Below are positions 24,901 through 38,687 of a DNA stretch of 64,000 bases, one piece after another; position 1 is the stretch's first letter; the number at the start of each line of letters is the position of its first letter. A model generated the notes under the pieces. That model searched no databases. It had not been told where the DNA came from and saw only the letters and a list, made by a program, of their open reading frames with translations. The DNA comes from Lanius collurio (Eukaryota > Chordata > Aves > Passeriformes > Laniidae). A program made the translations under genes and the position numbers. Location of the stretch: contig JACBWW010000002.1 in NCBI GenBank assembly GCA_020086605.1, forward strand, positions 24,911,679 through 24,975,678. The letters run 5' to 3'.

Positions 24901-27900
24901 TGTCCTAAACAGAGTGAATAGTTTCTATTCCCTGTTTCCAGTTTCATACTCCTTACTTGACATCATTGTTTCTATGGCTTTTCTCCCCTCTTTTGATGTC
25001 TTAAGGCTGTTATACTTTCTCTTCCCTGCTTTTCCTCCCTGTCTCTTCTGGCCCTCCATTCCTCTTTAAAAACACTATATATGTCCCACTTTTCTCTGCA
25101 TGGCTGCCATCTTCTGTCAGTTCTGGTTATGTATTGTGTGCTTTCACAATTGGCACATGTGGCAAATGAGGTATTTTGAAGAGATTACTGCAATTCAATT
25201 CTGAGACCAGGCACTGGAAAGACAGCACAGCTCCTTCAGTAAATAAGAGAGTGGAGCTAGATGTGACAGTTTGATTTAATGAGATGAACATGAACACATC
25301 TCATGAACACATACCTGTGTTAGAGATGGATTTCTCTGTCCTGAAGAGTTTCATTCATGTGTCAGTATTAAAGAATTTCTTAGGCCACCAACTTTACTCC
25401 AATCCTGCAAAATTTCAAACAGATTTGAGCCTTGTGCATGCTGAAACACTGCAATGTCTGCCCTTGCACTTCCCATCCATAATTTGTGCTTCTGTGTATC
25501 TGCTTTTTCTTCAGGCTGTTGAACCTGAAGTTGACAGATTTCTAGAATGAGACCAATTGTTACACTCGTAGCTCTGAGACAACCATTTTTTTTCTTGCAG
25601 TCAGTAACTAAAGAAATTCAAGGAATGTTGAACCCCTGGTGAAGCCTCACAGTCCAATTTTAAAAGCAATGACAATCTAATGGCAGAGTATCCTTGCATT
25701 TTGTGTTAAAGACTACAATGTAGCACCACGTACATCAAACTCTGCACGGATCAGCCAGCCTCAGTCTGTGCATTTTCCTGCCTCATGGCAGCAGCAATCT
25801 TTGACATACTTAAATACAATATGCCCAATTCTGAATAAAGGTATTGAAAGAGTAATTCTGTTCCTCTCCTTTGAGTAAGGTATTTCCCCAGTGACAGATC
25901 AGTGGAGCTTCCATGAAGAGAAATGCAAGTGTGTGTGTGGGCTAAGCTAAAGAGTCCCTTTTATCAGTTCATAAAGACAACATATTCTAACACATCTAGA
26001 AAAAAGCTGGAATGTTCACACAAAGGCTTGGGAATGCTGTCATCATTGGGTGGAACTAGCACAAACTGTGGTTGGGGAAACAGTTGCTTGGGCTTTGTGT
26101 CCTTGAAATATATTTAACACAACCTGCCACTGAAAAAAAATGGATTTCAGTTATCCTAACAAGAGAGAGTTTTCTCAGCTGAAGGGAGCTTCAAAAGGTG
26201 AGGCATTTCCCTGCTGCTCATGACTGCCAGAACTGTTCTTCCCTGAAGCTACTGCTGGCTGAAGTTCCTGTTGTAACAGATCTGTGAACCGTATTATGAG
26301 AAGAAAGGTCAGATAAGCACTGATACATTTTTCTAGTGGGCTTGAATGTATCTGTAATCACTATGAGATTGTAACCTGGTGAGCTAGACTTTGTGCAGCT
26401 GCCAAATACAGGAAAGTTTCTTCTGTTCAACTTTAGTTTCATTTAATTCTTCTCTGTAGTTTCTAATAAAATCAATGCTGCTTTCTTTAACATAATCTCA
26501 TTTCACCAATTGTTACAGAAGCAGGCTGCTCCAATGCTATGTAAATGAACTTCTGACCTCTGGGGGTGATAGGAGGGAGGTAAAAGATACTTGGCCTGTA
26601 GCACTTTGCAGCAGATATGAAGCCAGAGTATCTCCAAGATTTTGGGAAAAGTTAGTACACAAAGCAGGTCAAAAAAGAGATGGACATGTCAGCCACGGGA
26701 CCAAATACTGACAGGTGTCAAGAAGAATTCTCTTTTATAGTGTCAATATTCTTGGCTTTCTTTGTAAAATCATTTGCCCTCTGCTGTCCTACAAACAGCA
26801 ATATTAGAAACACATTTTCAAATGATATAAAGAATCACAGCCAGAGGTGGTTATTCAATAAAAAGTATTTCATTTAATCTGGACACACGAAATCAGGACA
26901 GATGCTTTATTGAAAAAGCTGCTAGAGAATCAATTCACAATAGTGCATAGAAAAATCTGGAACTTCATTAGGACAGTAGTCACAAGTTTTCCTTAATGAG
27001 GCGTATTTGGCCACTGCCATGGGTTTACGTGGTGTTTAACCAGGTGTTAAACGTGTGAAAAATTAAACTTCGGTCTTTCCACAGAAACATTGCCAGACAA
27101 AGATTTAAAGAAGCACAATAAATGAAGTTCAAGATTATTATTCTTGTTTCCTTTAGCATTTTACTTCATTCTGAGCCCACTGCTCCCTTTTGTGTGTGTT
27201 TCAGTGTCAGGTCCGAGAAACACTATGGATTTTCATTTGTATATGGGAATGTCAACATTATAAAAAAAGATCATTTCCTGAATAAGCTAGAGACCTGGAG
27301 GGTAGCAGGCTTCCAGATCTTGGAAAGCACCCGCGTCATTCCATTTATATTACTTTTGCTTTAATGTCCCAGTTTCAAACCTCAAATCACTCTGGAGTCC
27401 AGAATTTGGAGGCCTGAATTATTCAAAATTACTGAAACACCATTCAAACAGCTTTTTTTTCTAGCAGTAGATGTTTTGGCATGAGGACTGGGAGCACAGT
27501 TTTATATGAAGGAAATTCAGCCCCTGAATTCCTCCCTGGTAACCAAAAGACATGGACACGTCTATTTCCTTCCATGGGAATTCCACCAGAAACTGCAGAC
27601 AGTGCTAGCCAGAGAAGTTCAAGGCCTTCCAAAATTTTAAGCAAGATTTTCCCAAACTGTGAGGTTTTAAAAATAAAATATAGTCTTCATCATTGCTTTA
27701 TATTTATATTCAGAGATCCTATCTACAAAAGAAAGGTATTATTTCTGTACAGCTTGAGAAGTGAATTTAAAGTGATAAAAAAACCCCTTATGCTCTCTTA
27801 GCAAATATTTTTTTCTAATTTCTAATGTATTATTTGATTTATTTTGAGAACAGCTAACTGAAAAGGTTTTCTAAATTTTACTCTCTGTAAGGAAAACTTG

Positions 27901-30900
27901 GGACAAAAATCTTTTGTTTTCAGTCTTGCAAAGGATAGGATGACAAGTTAAAACTGAAGCTCTTATATGTCCCAGTGGCAAAAGTGATCAAGGACACCAC
28001 TGAGTAAGATTTGAGAAAGTAAAGGATTTTTAGATAGGAGATGATTCTTCAGTTTTCTGATGAAGTGAATAAAGTTACATCTTTTATGATCTCTATTCAG
28101 AACAGCTTCGTTTTAAGGCATTTAGATATCTAAATATAGGGTGTATTTTCCTAAGATAGTCCTGGTGGTGTGTGCTCACTCACAGTGAAATCAGCACTTG
28201 GAAGCTGTACGAGACAGCTAGAAATAATCTTTTAAACACAACACAGTACTGAAGAATGTGACCACATTTTTTACTAGTGGGAACTTATGCTTCCCCCAGG
28301 CAGGAGTCCTTCTCAAGACATCAAAAGAAGACAAGAGACCCAACCTCCACCCCTACCCTGTGTAAAGTCAGTTCTGTGCCTATAGCCATCATGGTACATC
28401 CACAGAAGAGCCTTCCATACACATGATTAGAAAGCCTACTCTCAAGGCCTCCCATCCTTTTTGCTTTCACAAGTTAGATCTTCAGCCCTCAGCTCATCTG
28501 TAGAAAACATGACCCTTAATGCCTTTCAAGCTAATACAGAAAGCATTTCTATTTGGACTGCAGCATAACTGCAGAAGTGTCCAACAAAGTGTGCCAGTAG
28601 AAATCCAGCATATTTCCTATTTTAACAGTCTGTAATTTGAGTGTTTGTTCTCTCAAGTGCCTTCAAATTATGCCAATTTCTAGAGATTAGTGTCTAGGCT
28701 AAGTATTCTCCATGAACAAATATACAGTGGATCTCTGTTTTAGTTGGAATAAGGTATATATTTGAACTGATTGCTCATTGCCTGAAAGAGCAATTCAGCT
28801 GGCTATAAAAATTGTGGTTTTGACATGAGAATGTTCCTGTGGCATTGTTTTACATAGCAGTGGCTGGATTTGAAATTTTAGATTCTCTTTGGACACTTCA
28901 ACTGTGATGTGGTTTGAACTGGAGTACCCAAGGCTCTATTTGACTCCCTACCAAGGGAGAAGTAAAATATTATTGCATGTTTTTGATGCCCAGAGACATC
29001 TGCATTACTTTCTATACAGGATCATCTTGCTATGTTACAGGTACAATTCCTCCCTGGTAAGTAATGATGATCAATTAATATTAAACTGTAGGAAACAGAA
29101 TTAAGGAGTTAAGCCTATAAACTTGAACTTAGTCTAAATCACTCACTGGAAAATGTTTCTGTTTACATACAGAGTGGTGACTAATATGGTAAAAGTCCCT
29201 TATTAATTCAGTGTTTCATATATTGACTCAAACCGGAATCATGGGCATATCCCAAGACCTCCTCAGCTTCTGGCAATGCAGCTAGAAATTAGGTAAGAAA
29301 AAAAGCATTGTAGGTGCTGAGTTCCATGTACCATCTCAGTGTCCTTTCAATAGGTAAAAGTTCTTGAAAAATGTGTTGGAACCCTGGGTTCAGAGAATTT
29401 CAGTCTTTCAGTGCTGACACGCAGTGATCTTCACAAGCACACTGCATTTGACCTGAGGCCTTGGGAAAAGCGTCCCAAATTATGTAAGAGCACTGAGATT
29501 GTTGCTGTGTAATTTAAAAGGAAATTTGTTATATCACTGAGTGGAATATGCAGAGATGTAGAAAATTTAGGTTCTGGGATATAGTAATATACATGGACCA
29601 AGACTGAGGATTTTGGGCGTAGGTTAGATCTTCTTCTTTCTTCTTCTTCGCAAGCCTGGCTGATCTGGTATTGGTTCAAAAAACCCGCAGTGCAGAACAT
29701 GAATGATTAGTTACTGGATTATAAGTAAAAATAAATTAGTTGGCATTCCAAATTAGACAGTTAGGGATTTAAAAGACCTTGGAAGGTAGAACTTGGGTGC
29801 CATTTCCATATTGTTAACTTAGAGGCACATTCTGTGCAGCTGCACTGTACATAAGCAACAATAAACATCTGAGTCTGAAGAAAAACGCCACGTCTGCTGC
29901 GTTTCAATACGAACTCTGAGTAAAAAAAACAAGAGACAGAGGCAGAGGAACAAAACAGAAAATTTAATAAAATATAGATGAAATGGGGATGTATTAGAGA
30001 AGGAAGTTTATGCACGTGGGTGGATTACTGCACTCCTCACAATATAATGCTGTCTCCCGACAGCAGAAAGGTATGAGTGAAGTTAGCTACATGTACATGA
30101 ACGTGTAGAACTAGAAAAACACTGAGGAAACACACATAACAAAAGGCTCTGGATTCTATTATTTAGTTCTTTTGATAAACAGGTATCTTACTGATTTGGG
30201 GAGACTGATGTGGCCCAACTGCTGCTGCAGATTAAGTTCACAAGACACTGAGAACTTTTCAGACCGTCTTATTTACTATTAATTGTTAACAAAAATTAGC
30301 TTAATTTCAGCTAGTGGGGAAACTTAAGTTTACTAGGTTTCATCTCACTTATAGTTGGAGCTTTATATTGAAGGTATTTCTGATGTATACTTTTTGCTAA
30401 GTTCTTACATTTACCATGAATCAGACATTTTTGAATCATGCATGAGCGACAGCTGCAAAAAAGGATGATCTGAGCTTTTCAGAGTACACTGTGAAAAATA
30501 TGGAACTGCTAAACTCCATTTCTGAGTGTTCTTAAATGAACTGAGGCAAAGTTTCTTTCGGAGTTTTGCTTGAGTGAGTGCTACAGGATTTGGCCTAGTT
30601 TTGCCTGTCTTCAGTAAAAACAACAGTGCAACGGGTCTGTTCTTTGCCTGTCAAAACAAATGGTCCCTTGAAACAAAGACCTACAATGTTAACTTCACTT
30701 TGCTGTATGAATGTGTATTGACTGTAACTCTGCTTAGTCAAGAACATTACAGAAATAAAATTGCAGCTAGATGGAAAAAAAGAAGAGACTTAGGAATGAA
30801 AAGATTAAGTTGTTTAAAAATAGGCTGGATTCTAAGTGACTCTTTTTAAAAAGCTGTAACAGTAAAATCCTAGAAACTAAAATAGCTCTACTGTGCAACT

Positions 30901-32537
30901 TTTGCTTTATTCTGACAGAATGGTGGTGTGTTGAATTTCAAGGCTGACCCTGGAAAGCATCTCAGGTGGCAAAGCAAAGATCAAGGCCAATGTCAATTTT
31001 TTTCTAATTTATATCTCTCCAATCCTTTCAGAGTCTGGAGGCAAGATGAAGTCTGACTGGATTTAAAGTATTATATTCCCACATATGTCTCATGAATAAA
31101 TTTTCTTGGAACTAAGAAGATCATAGAAGAAAAATCCCTTATTCTTTTTGGCTTAGTGTAAAACGTGCATATGTGAAGCGTAACTCTGGCGAGGCTTTTC
31201 AAAATCTCTTGTTTCAGACTGGCACTCATGACTGTGGCAGGTATCCTTCAACAGTGAAACTGCTATCAGCAAATGACCCTCTTCTCCAAGATCACATGAA
31301 TACCATTGTGCTGTGCTGAAAGAAGAGAGATTGTGTTTCACTTAAGGACAGAATAAAAGCCAGAACTGGTTTCATATTTTTCCCCATATTTTCTTTTCCA
31401 TTCTCAGTCATATCTGTATGGCTGATGGTTAACAGGGTATTGCTTCTATGTGAGGAAGCATTTGTTAGTGCTCACTATTTTCCATAGCAACACAATGTGT
31501 CTGTTTAAGATCCAGTGGAGATGAGCAAACAGAAAAGCCTTTAAGAAGCAGTTTGTAAAAAAAGCTCAATTAAACTTAACTCTTTCAGGTTAACTGTGCA
31601 GTCAGTATTTATTCTGGTATGAAAAAAATTTCTTGTCAAGGCCCAGAATACCCTCAGACTTTAAATTCAAGAACGGACATATTGGGTGAGATCCACTGAC
31701 TCCAAAGCACAGACAGCCATCTCTGCCAGCACAGGGGAGTAGATTCCTACAGAAGAACATAAAAGCAGGAAAGGCATGACATGATAAATGCCCTACTGTA
31801 TTCTTTTCCTCCTTTCCTTCCCAACTTCCTACAAGCTGCAACTGAGGAACTATCTTGATTACACAGGGTGTCTGTGTTTTTAAATGCAGGCGTGTACAAA
31901 GCAGTTAGACTGCAAATAATTTAATTCCTTATTTACTCTAATGACAAGACACAAATCACCATCTCTGTGTTTGGTTACAAATTGAACTCATGGAACATGT
32001 ACAAAAAAACAGGGACAAATCTGAAATGGGAATCAGAGACTATTCAAGAGGTCCAAATAATTTAGTGAGCCTTTTAAAGCCACAAAAAGGGGCTTTAAAA
32101 GTGCATAGCATTAAAACATCCATATTGAAGACCCCATCTAGTTTCCAAAGAAGTAGAAGATGTACATTAATACTCATGTCAGGCTGCAAAACATGAAGTA
32201 TCCTAGAAACATACTGAGCACATGGAAAGGCTACAAAAGCATGGGTAAGGATACACAGAGCAAATGGTTTGTGCCCCCACCCATAAACTGAACTATGTAC
32301 AGGACTTTGTGCACACGTCCTGCTCTTGCAGCAGCATTTTGTAGAAACAGTAGCCATTTACAACCTGCATTTCTTTAGAATCCTTTTCCCCACCACAGAC
32401 ATTACCTACTTTATTGGTGATAGCAATAGTAGCTAAGAACTAGAGCCAGCTAAAGAGCACTACCTGCACAGCATTTCCTGCAAAAGATCTGGAATTCAAC
32501 AGACCATTCACCACCACTGCCACCTCTCATAATTTTT

Positions 32538-32571
32538 ACTGCAAGACCTTCCACACTGTAAGACCTTCCAC
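32538..32571. repeat. two-copy 17-bp tandem duplication
   Basis: Copies at 32538-32554 and 32555-32571 (ACTGCAAGACCTTCCAC and ACTGTAAGACCTTCCAC) abut exactly and differ by one base, so the duplication is fairly recent or its sequence has been kept. Confidence 0.85.
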
Positions 32572-33832
32572 ATCTGAAGCATGCTTCCAGCCCTAAATCC
32601 TGGAATAATTTCCTATATGGTATTAACTGCACTTTTACCTTCCTTTCTCTAAGGTTTCCCTCATGACTGCAGAGAAAACTTGAAAACACATATGCTAAAG
32701 CATGAGAACTTAACAAATGAAAATAAGTACGGATTTTTAGCTCCCATGATTACCAACTCAACCCAGTTCACATAAGCCTTGCTCAGGCAGGCCTGCCAAC
32801 ACCTCACGGTTCTATGACAACCCTGACTCTCCATCAATCTGGTCTTTTTCTTCACAGTCTCTCCAGACACAGGTGCTCTCACTACTTAGAAAACAGAAAA
32901 CATCCTAAACTAGTCATGTTCTCACTCTTCAATTCAGAAAGAAGAAAAAATTGCTTTGAAATAACATTTAAAATAAATGTTAGCTAATCTCTGATTGCTC
33001 ACCTGAGTTTATAATGCTCATCTGCTCCTGGGTTTATAATGTTAATTTTCCATTTAATAGAGATAGATCTGGATTTCAAGTATGATGGTCTGGTATGTCT
33101 CCTTTTAAAAATCATTACAAAACATATGGAGGTGGTTTGCAAATACTAGTGAAACATGCACTTGTGAGAACAGCAGTGCTCTGCTGCAAAGGGCACTGAG
33201 TAAGTACATTAGGACCCAAAGAAGGGTAAAGACTTCAATCTCTAAATAACAGCCTATATTTTTCTCATCTAAACTGGCATAAGAACTCTATTCCCTCTCA
33301 TTTCTGGTTTCAGTCAACTTTATTTTCATGGTTTGTTTCACCACTAGACCCACTGAGCTGAATAGAGGCCATTTTACACATGACTTAGAGCTACTGTACT
33401 GTATCAAAGTATTTATGTAGGATATTATGTTAGGATTTTTCCTCTGCTGCAAGAAAATTGTGGTTATAGACAGTTTTAAATATGACCGGCGATTTATGAA
33501 AATATCAAGTAGGAGAGAATGATAATATAGGTTTTTACCTCAAAAAAATTAAGTTCATGGAAACAACAGACTGACACAAAGTAAGTAGTAGCACACAAAA
33601 GAGAGTAGGCAGGAAATGAAAAATACCCAGGAATGCACGTCTTCAATTTAAGCATGCAATAGCAACAGAACAAAAGCAAGAAGACACACAGAATTCCACA
33701 CCGCAATTTGTGTAAATAATTTCTATTTTCATTATCCAATCCGACAGTCTTTCTGTAATAGCTACATGTATAGCATGGGAAGGTTTTAGAGTAATTTATG
33801 TTATACAACTATGTGGTTCTTGTACTAACTCC

Positions 33833-33891
33833 TTTTTTTTTTTTTTTACCCAGCAGGTCAACATGATAAACATAAGATTAAAAAAAAAAAN
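33833..33891. repeat. T15 and A11 homopolymers, the second ending in an N
   Basis: A run of 15 T (33833-33847) and a run of 11 A (33880-33890) lie 32 bp apart. The base after the A run, 33891, is the only ambiguous base I noticed in the window; the true A-run length is uncertain. Confidence 0.9.
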
Positions 33892-34019
33892 GAAAATTGG
33901 AGAGAGCAAATACTTTTTAGCTTTGCTGTTATCCTTCTTCCCACCCCACAGACAGAATAGGTTTTATCAGTGCTAAAGGCAGATTGAAGAGTTTCTAGTA
34001 GGAAAGCACGGGGATAGCA

Positions 34020-34265
34020 AAGTTGACGTTTAAATCAGCAAATTTACAACAGGAAATAAAATACATTTTTAACACTGAGGTATGTAACTACTGGAGCAGT
34101 TTACCACAGGCATGGAAAAGTCAGCATGTTTTGCACTCTTTAAATTTCAATTGGTTGTATTTATTAAAAGGTATTTTCTAGTGAAGTTTTTGGAGTAACT
34201 GTGGAAATTGCCAGATAGGATAGGCAGGAGGTCAGGTCAGGACAGACCATTATAATCATCTCTCT
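34020..34265 (+). mobile_element. ancient CR1 LINE 3' fragment, sense
   Basis: Contains 'tttttaacactgaggtatgt', 'aactactggagcagtttacca' and later 'aggcaggaggtcaggtcaggacagaccattataatc'. These correspond to the old amniote CR1 3' end (a 'taaccattggaacaacttacc' segment and 'gcaggaggtcagactagatgatcataatggtc'). Between them the match is weak. Strongly diverged, with no tail repeat left. Confidence 0.6.
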
Positions 34266-36077
34266 TTACTACAAACTATCCTCTGTACCTAACAAGTCAT
34301 AGGCTGATAGTCTTCTAGTAAACCTGTACGTTTTCTACCAAAGTTGACTTGAATACTGAAGCTGGTGTGTTCCTTGATCTCACTGAAAAGCAGATGTCCC
34401 AAGCATCCTGCAGAGAACTGTGAATTTGGAAGAAACTCTACAGTTGAGGCCAAATACATTTAGCTCACCTTACATGACTATGGATTTTGGAGAAATTAAT
34501 CAGCTCACAGTAAAGCAAGTGCTCTACAATCATAAATCTTTTGCTTTCCAGTTCCATTTAGTATTGCCCACTCCAAAAGAGTACTTGGAAAATCTTTTTT
34601 TTGCCTCTACTGGCAATTTCCCCAAAGAGCAAAGGCAGAGATGTCATTGATTTTAATTTCACATTGTAATTATCCACTGTCAGAGTCAATGTTACCCAAA
34701 TAAAGAGAATTGAAACCTAAATTAAAAAGAGCTGATGAGTGTCAAGTCCTATTACCAATTGACTTGGATAGCTACACCTGATATGGGATATTTCATTTTG
34801 TATAATGTCCAGCTAGAAATAAATGTTCAAAGGGAAAATTTGATAGAAGAGAATTAAGAAAAAATAATAAGCTGTGAACATCAACATATAATGTAAAACT
34901 GTGCAAGATCACTTAGCAACAGTAATGCAATGAAATCAATACGCTGGCATCAGTGCTATGTATTTCAGGACTACAAGTTTTGCTATTTTCCAGACTCTTC
35001 CACCATATATCCCATTAATTACCTTCATTTGTCAGCTGGCAGTGCAAACAGGGTACTAATGTTTAGTCTGCTGCTTGTGTTAATATCTAGGAGCTGCAGT
35101 AGACAGAAGGTTTCCAGAACTCTGCTGTGTAATCACCCTGTGAAATTGCTTAGCTCTGATGTTTGTTAGCACTATTAGCATGTTTTCTTTTGCTTCAAAT
35201 AAAGTAACAGATGAAAATGTCTCAAGTCAATACTAGCTTGTTTGCATTCTTAACAAAACCATTTTAGTGCAGAGCAGTAATTCTGCCTCAAGATCAATTT
35301 TAGATGTTAGAACTTACAAGTTGCATTTTAGCATTCAGTTTTAGGGCCAGAATGATTTACACAGTGGAAGATTTGCATGAGCTGCCTTGTGTTCCCACCT
35401 CATGAATAACAGTGTAGGCAGAAATGGAGGTAAAAGCAGGTCCATAAACTAGACTGCTCTGTTGGTCTTCTCAGGCAGTGAAGCAATAGCATGTCGAGAC
35501 AAGAAGCACATTGAATGTTACTGCTGTGCTCCCACCAAGGGAAACAAACTTGATCCTAGGCATTGGCTCCCTCAGTCACTTGGTGGGGCAGAAAGCAAAA
35601 CCTGAGTATAAACATGTATATGCACAAGAGCTTTCCATCAAGCCTGGCATTGGACCAGGCTTCCTCCTTGCCAGGTAAATCAGCCAGTGCAATGCATCAT
35701 CAAAAGTAGAGGTAGCACATCATGCCATTCCTTTCTTGAAGTACCCATATATAAGCAAGAGACAGTTCAACATTGAGAGAAATCCTACAAAAGGCATCAG
35801 CTGGGACCTTGCTTTCAAACTTCTACTGACACCTTGTTAGGAAGTACTTTCAGCCTGTTTAGTCACTCAGCCAGGACCATAACCCTGCATTCCTTGGACT
35901 AGAGCTTTTCTGTGAGCATCACCTGTTCTTACTGCTACTTCTTATTTTTACCAGCTGGAAGCTAACTAGATACAAGTGAGATTCAGCCCTGCTCCTTAAA
36001 AGGCTTTCCTAGAGTATAACAGTGTGACTATTTTGATTTAGACTTGCTTTCTCAGGTTCTTTTTACACTGCAACTGT

Positions 36078-36102
36078 AAAAAAAAGAAAGAAAAAAAGAA
36101 AG
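36078..36102 (+). repeat. A-rich (AAAAG)n-like low-complexity tract
   Basis: A run of AAAGAAAG-type units with no other base types over about 25 bp. Confidence 0.7.
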
Positions 36103-38670
36103 TGGAAATTCAAGAGCCCGTAGCAGAACTGGCATATTGACCTAGTTGTTCATGCTGCAGTAGGCTGGTGTAGATGTTACAGGCAGATATGCTAGGTACC
36201 TTGATTTTGCAATGTTTTACAAATGTCACCTAGCATCAATAGTTAATTTTTTTCCAGACTGGTCTTGACGTCAGGTCAAATAAAACTATAGGTCTTCACA
36301 GAAGAGAGAATGTAAGAGGCCTTTGCTGTCTCTCCGTGTGGAAGTACCTACTTCATCCTGTTTGTCACAACTCCTGAAGACAAGCAATAATTCCAATTTA
36401 CTTGTCTCTATGCATTAAAGGAAAATGATGAAGATTTCTGTCTTCAGCGTTGTTGCTTCTGGCTCTTGCTGAGGCAGCCGGCAGGTTTATACAGCTGAAC
36501 TCTCCTCATTTATTTTATACAGATTCTTTTTGTCAATATAAACACAGATCAAGGCTAAAATGTTTTACAAATGAAGCTAAAGACAAAAGAGGGCAGCTGG
36601 TCCCCAGAGGGAGGGTTCGAGCCTTGGGGTCAGACAGACGGAGAAATTTCCTCTTTGTGTCTCAAAGGCTGTTGCTATGGAGACCATTTTTGCTTCAATG
36701 AGGCTGTGGGATGGACTGGTTGACATATATGCAGTATTTCTACTACTAAGAAAAAAGAGAAGCACAAGCTGTGAAGTCTTTGTTGGGATAGAGCACAGAA
36801 ACCCACTTACAAGGCTCTTTTTAACTGCTGTACTTGCTCCTACCAGCAAAAGTTGGTAACTTTATTATTTGTCTCCTTCCCTTTGCAGTCAACTTCATTT
36901 CAGATGAGAAGGAAAACGTTGTTGTGAATGGCAAGGAATGATACCTTACTTCTAGCAGAAATCCAAGGTGAGCACAAGGTTTCCCAGGGACCAGCTCCCT
37001 CGATAGGCATAATCCTTCTTTTACAAGTCAGTCATTCCAAACTTAGTACCATCTGTATATTCTCTATCAGTATGCTTTTACAGTGACAGGAGGTGGTATA
37101 AATGAACATGAGCTTGTTTCACCCAGGTGGTGCTCCTGTGTTACTGAATGGTTTCAATGGTGCTTTTAAGTAGCAGAAATATTTGGCTTGGTTTAGAGCT
37201 TAAAATTTCTATTTTTACATTTAACCTTCCAGCATTCCCAGTCTTGATTTTGTTTTTTCATGTTGACATTTGTATCAATAGATTTGACATTCACATCAGT
37301 TGGTGTGACTGAGGTTCCAAGACCTCTATTGTCCAATCTATTTTTTTCCCTCTGATGATCTTTCTGTGAGATAAATTAACCTAGATTAACATTTCCTAAA
37401 AAGGAAAACGAGAGGAGTTTCCACTGCAGCACTATTGAGAATCAAAAGGTCATTCAAATCTGATATACTTTTAAAAGTTTTACTATTATTACTGTTCTGA
37501 TTAGAAGTGGACTGTTTCACCAAAATAGTTATATGCAGGAAAGGCTGTTGGGTGACACCCATATGTAAATGCTGAGATACCTAATACAGCTTCTAGAATA
37601 AGTTCTACTTGAATAAGCATGTTCATCTGCGCTAAGGAAATTCTGTCAAACCTTGTAGCAGTAAAACTAGCATAGATAAGGCTCCCCTAGCAATCTATGG
37701 CTCATCTAGGAACAGTAAACAATAAGCCCTTACCCTGTTCCCTGAACCTAAATTTACAAAACAGTTGTACAGTACTGAGGAAGGGCATGAAGGTTTTATC
37801 AATAAGTTTCATTTTCCTACCAGTTGAATTGAGACTCTCTTCCCCAGTAACAATCATAAGTTATTTCCTTCATTTGGCTTTGGTCTTTTAAATTCGGATA
37901 CACTTTTTCCTCTTTGACCTTTGAAATATTTTCTCCATCAGCAATGTAAAGTGGCTTACAATGTACACTTGAATAGCACAGATCTTCCACATTGAAGGAA
38001 AATGTAAGCATGTGATGTAGGCAGATGGCAAAAGAGGATCAAGGAGCCTTTTTAATTCCTTTTCAGTTCATTTAAGCTCTTTTATTTATTTACACATAGA
38101 TTCTCAGTCTACAGGGAACTAAAAGTAAAAATGGAATATGGCAAGACCATGTAGAGCCAGTGTGTTTCATTTCAATAATTGTCTATTTACAATTCTTTTA
38201 ATAGGTATTAACGTAACTTATATAAACAACCGATTAATTCAATAATACAAATATATGTATTTACATTTTCCATTTATTTTCATCTATTTACTGATTCTAT
38301 TAGAGGAATATAAGCATTACCTTTGGATTACGTAGGAGGCATAAACTCTTTGGTTCCTTGATGGTCTTTTGCTTTGTACTAAAACTATTTGTAGGAAAAA
38401 CTAAATATTAGAGGTGTGCTAAGAAGAGTGTCAAACTGTGAAAAATGTGTCAGTTAGTATCAGCTACTATTCCTACTGCTGAGAAGGAGCAGGTTCCAAA
38501 GCAGGCAGGTGAGTGAGGGCTCATGACAGCTGGAGAAAAGTAAGGCTTATTTAATGTGGGGTCGGCTGGCTTCCTACGGTTTAGAATTGAAGAAAGAACC
38601 CCTGGAAAAACTCTTGAAATTACCTAATGTGCAAGAATTTGCATGTCTTTTTGTAAAAAAAAAGGTAATA

Positions 38671-38687
38671 TTGTTGTTGTTGTTGTT
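38671..38687 (+). repeat. (TTG)n microsatellite, about 5-6 units
   Basis: Pure TTG repeats immediately after an A-rich stretch (aaaaaaaaaggtaata). Confidence 0.85.

Larger units (their letters stand above)
13277..34019. other. long intergenic stretch, gene desert
   Basis: About 20.7 kb without a gene. It holds minor simple repeats, a GC-richer segment (17430-17900), and several short perfect inverted repeats (19747-19768, 21888-22044, 22558-22575, 27034-27052) that may be regulatory or conserved non-coding DNA. Otherwise unique AT-rich sequence. Confidence 0.6.

Noticed and set aside
32040..32357. 105-codon minus-strand frame
   Set aside because: Cysteine-rich but matches no family I know, with no splice or promoter context.
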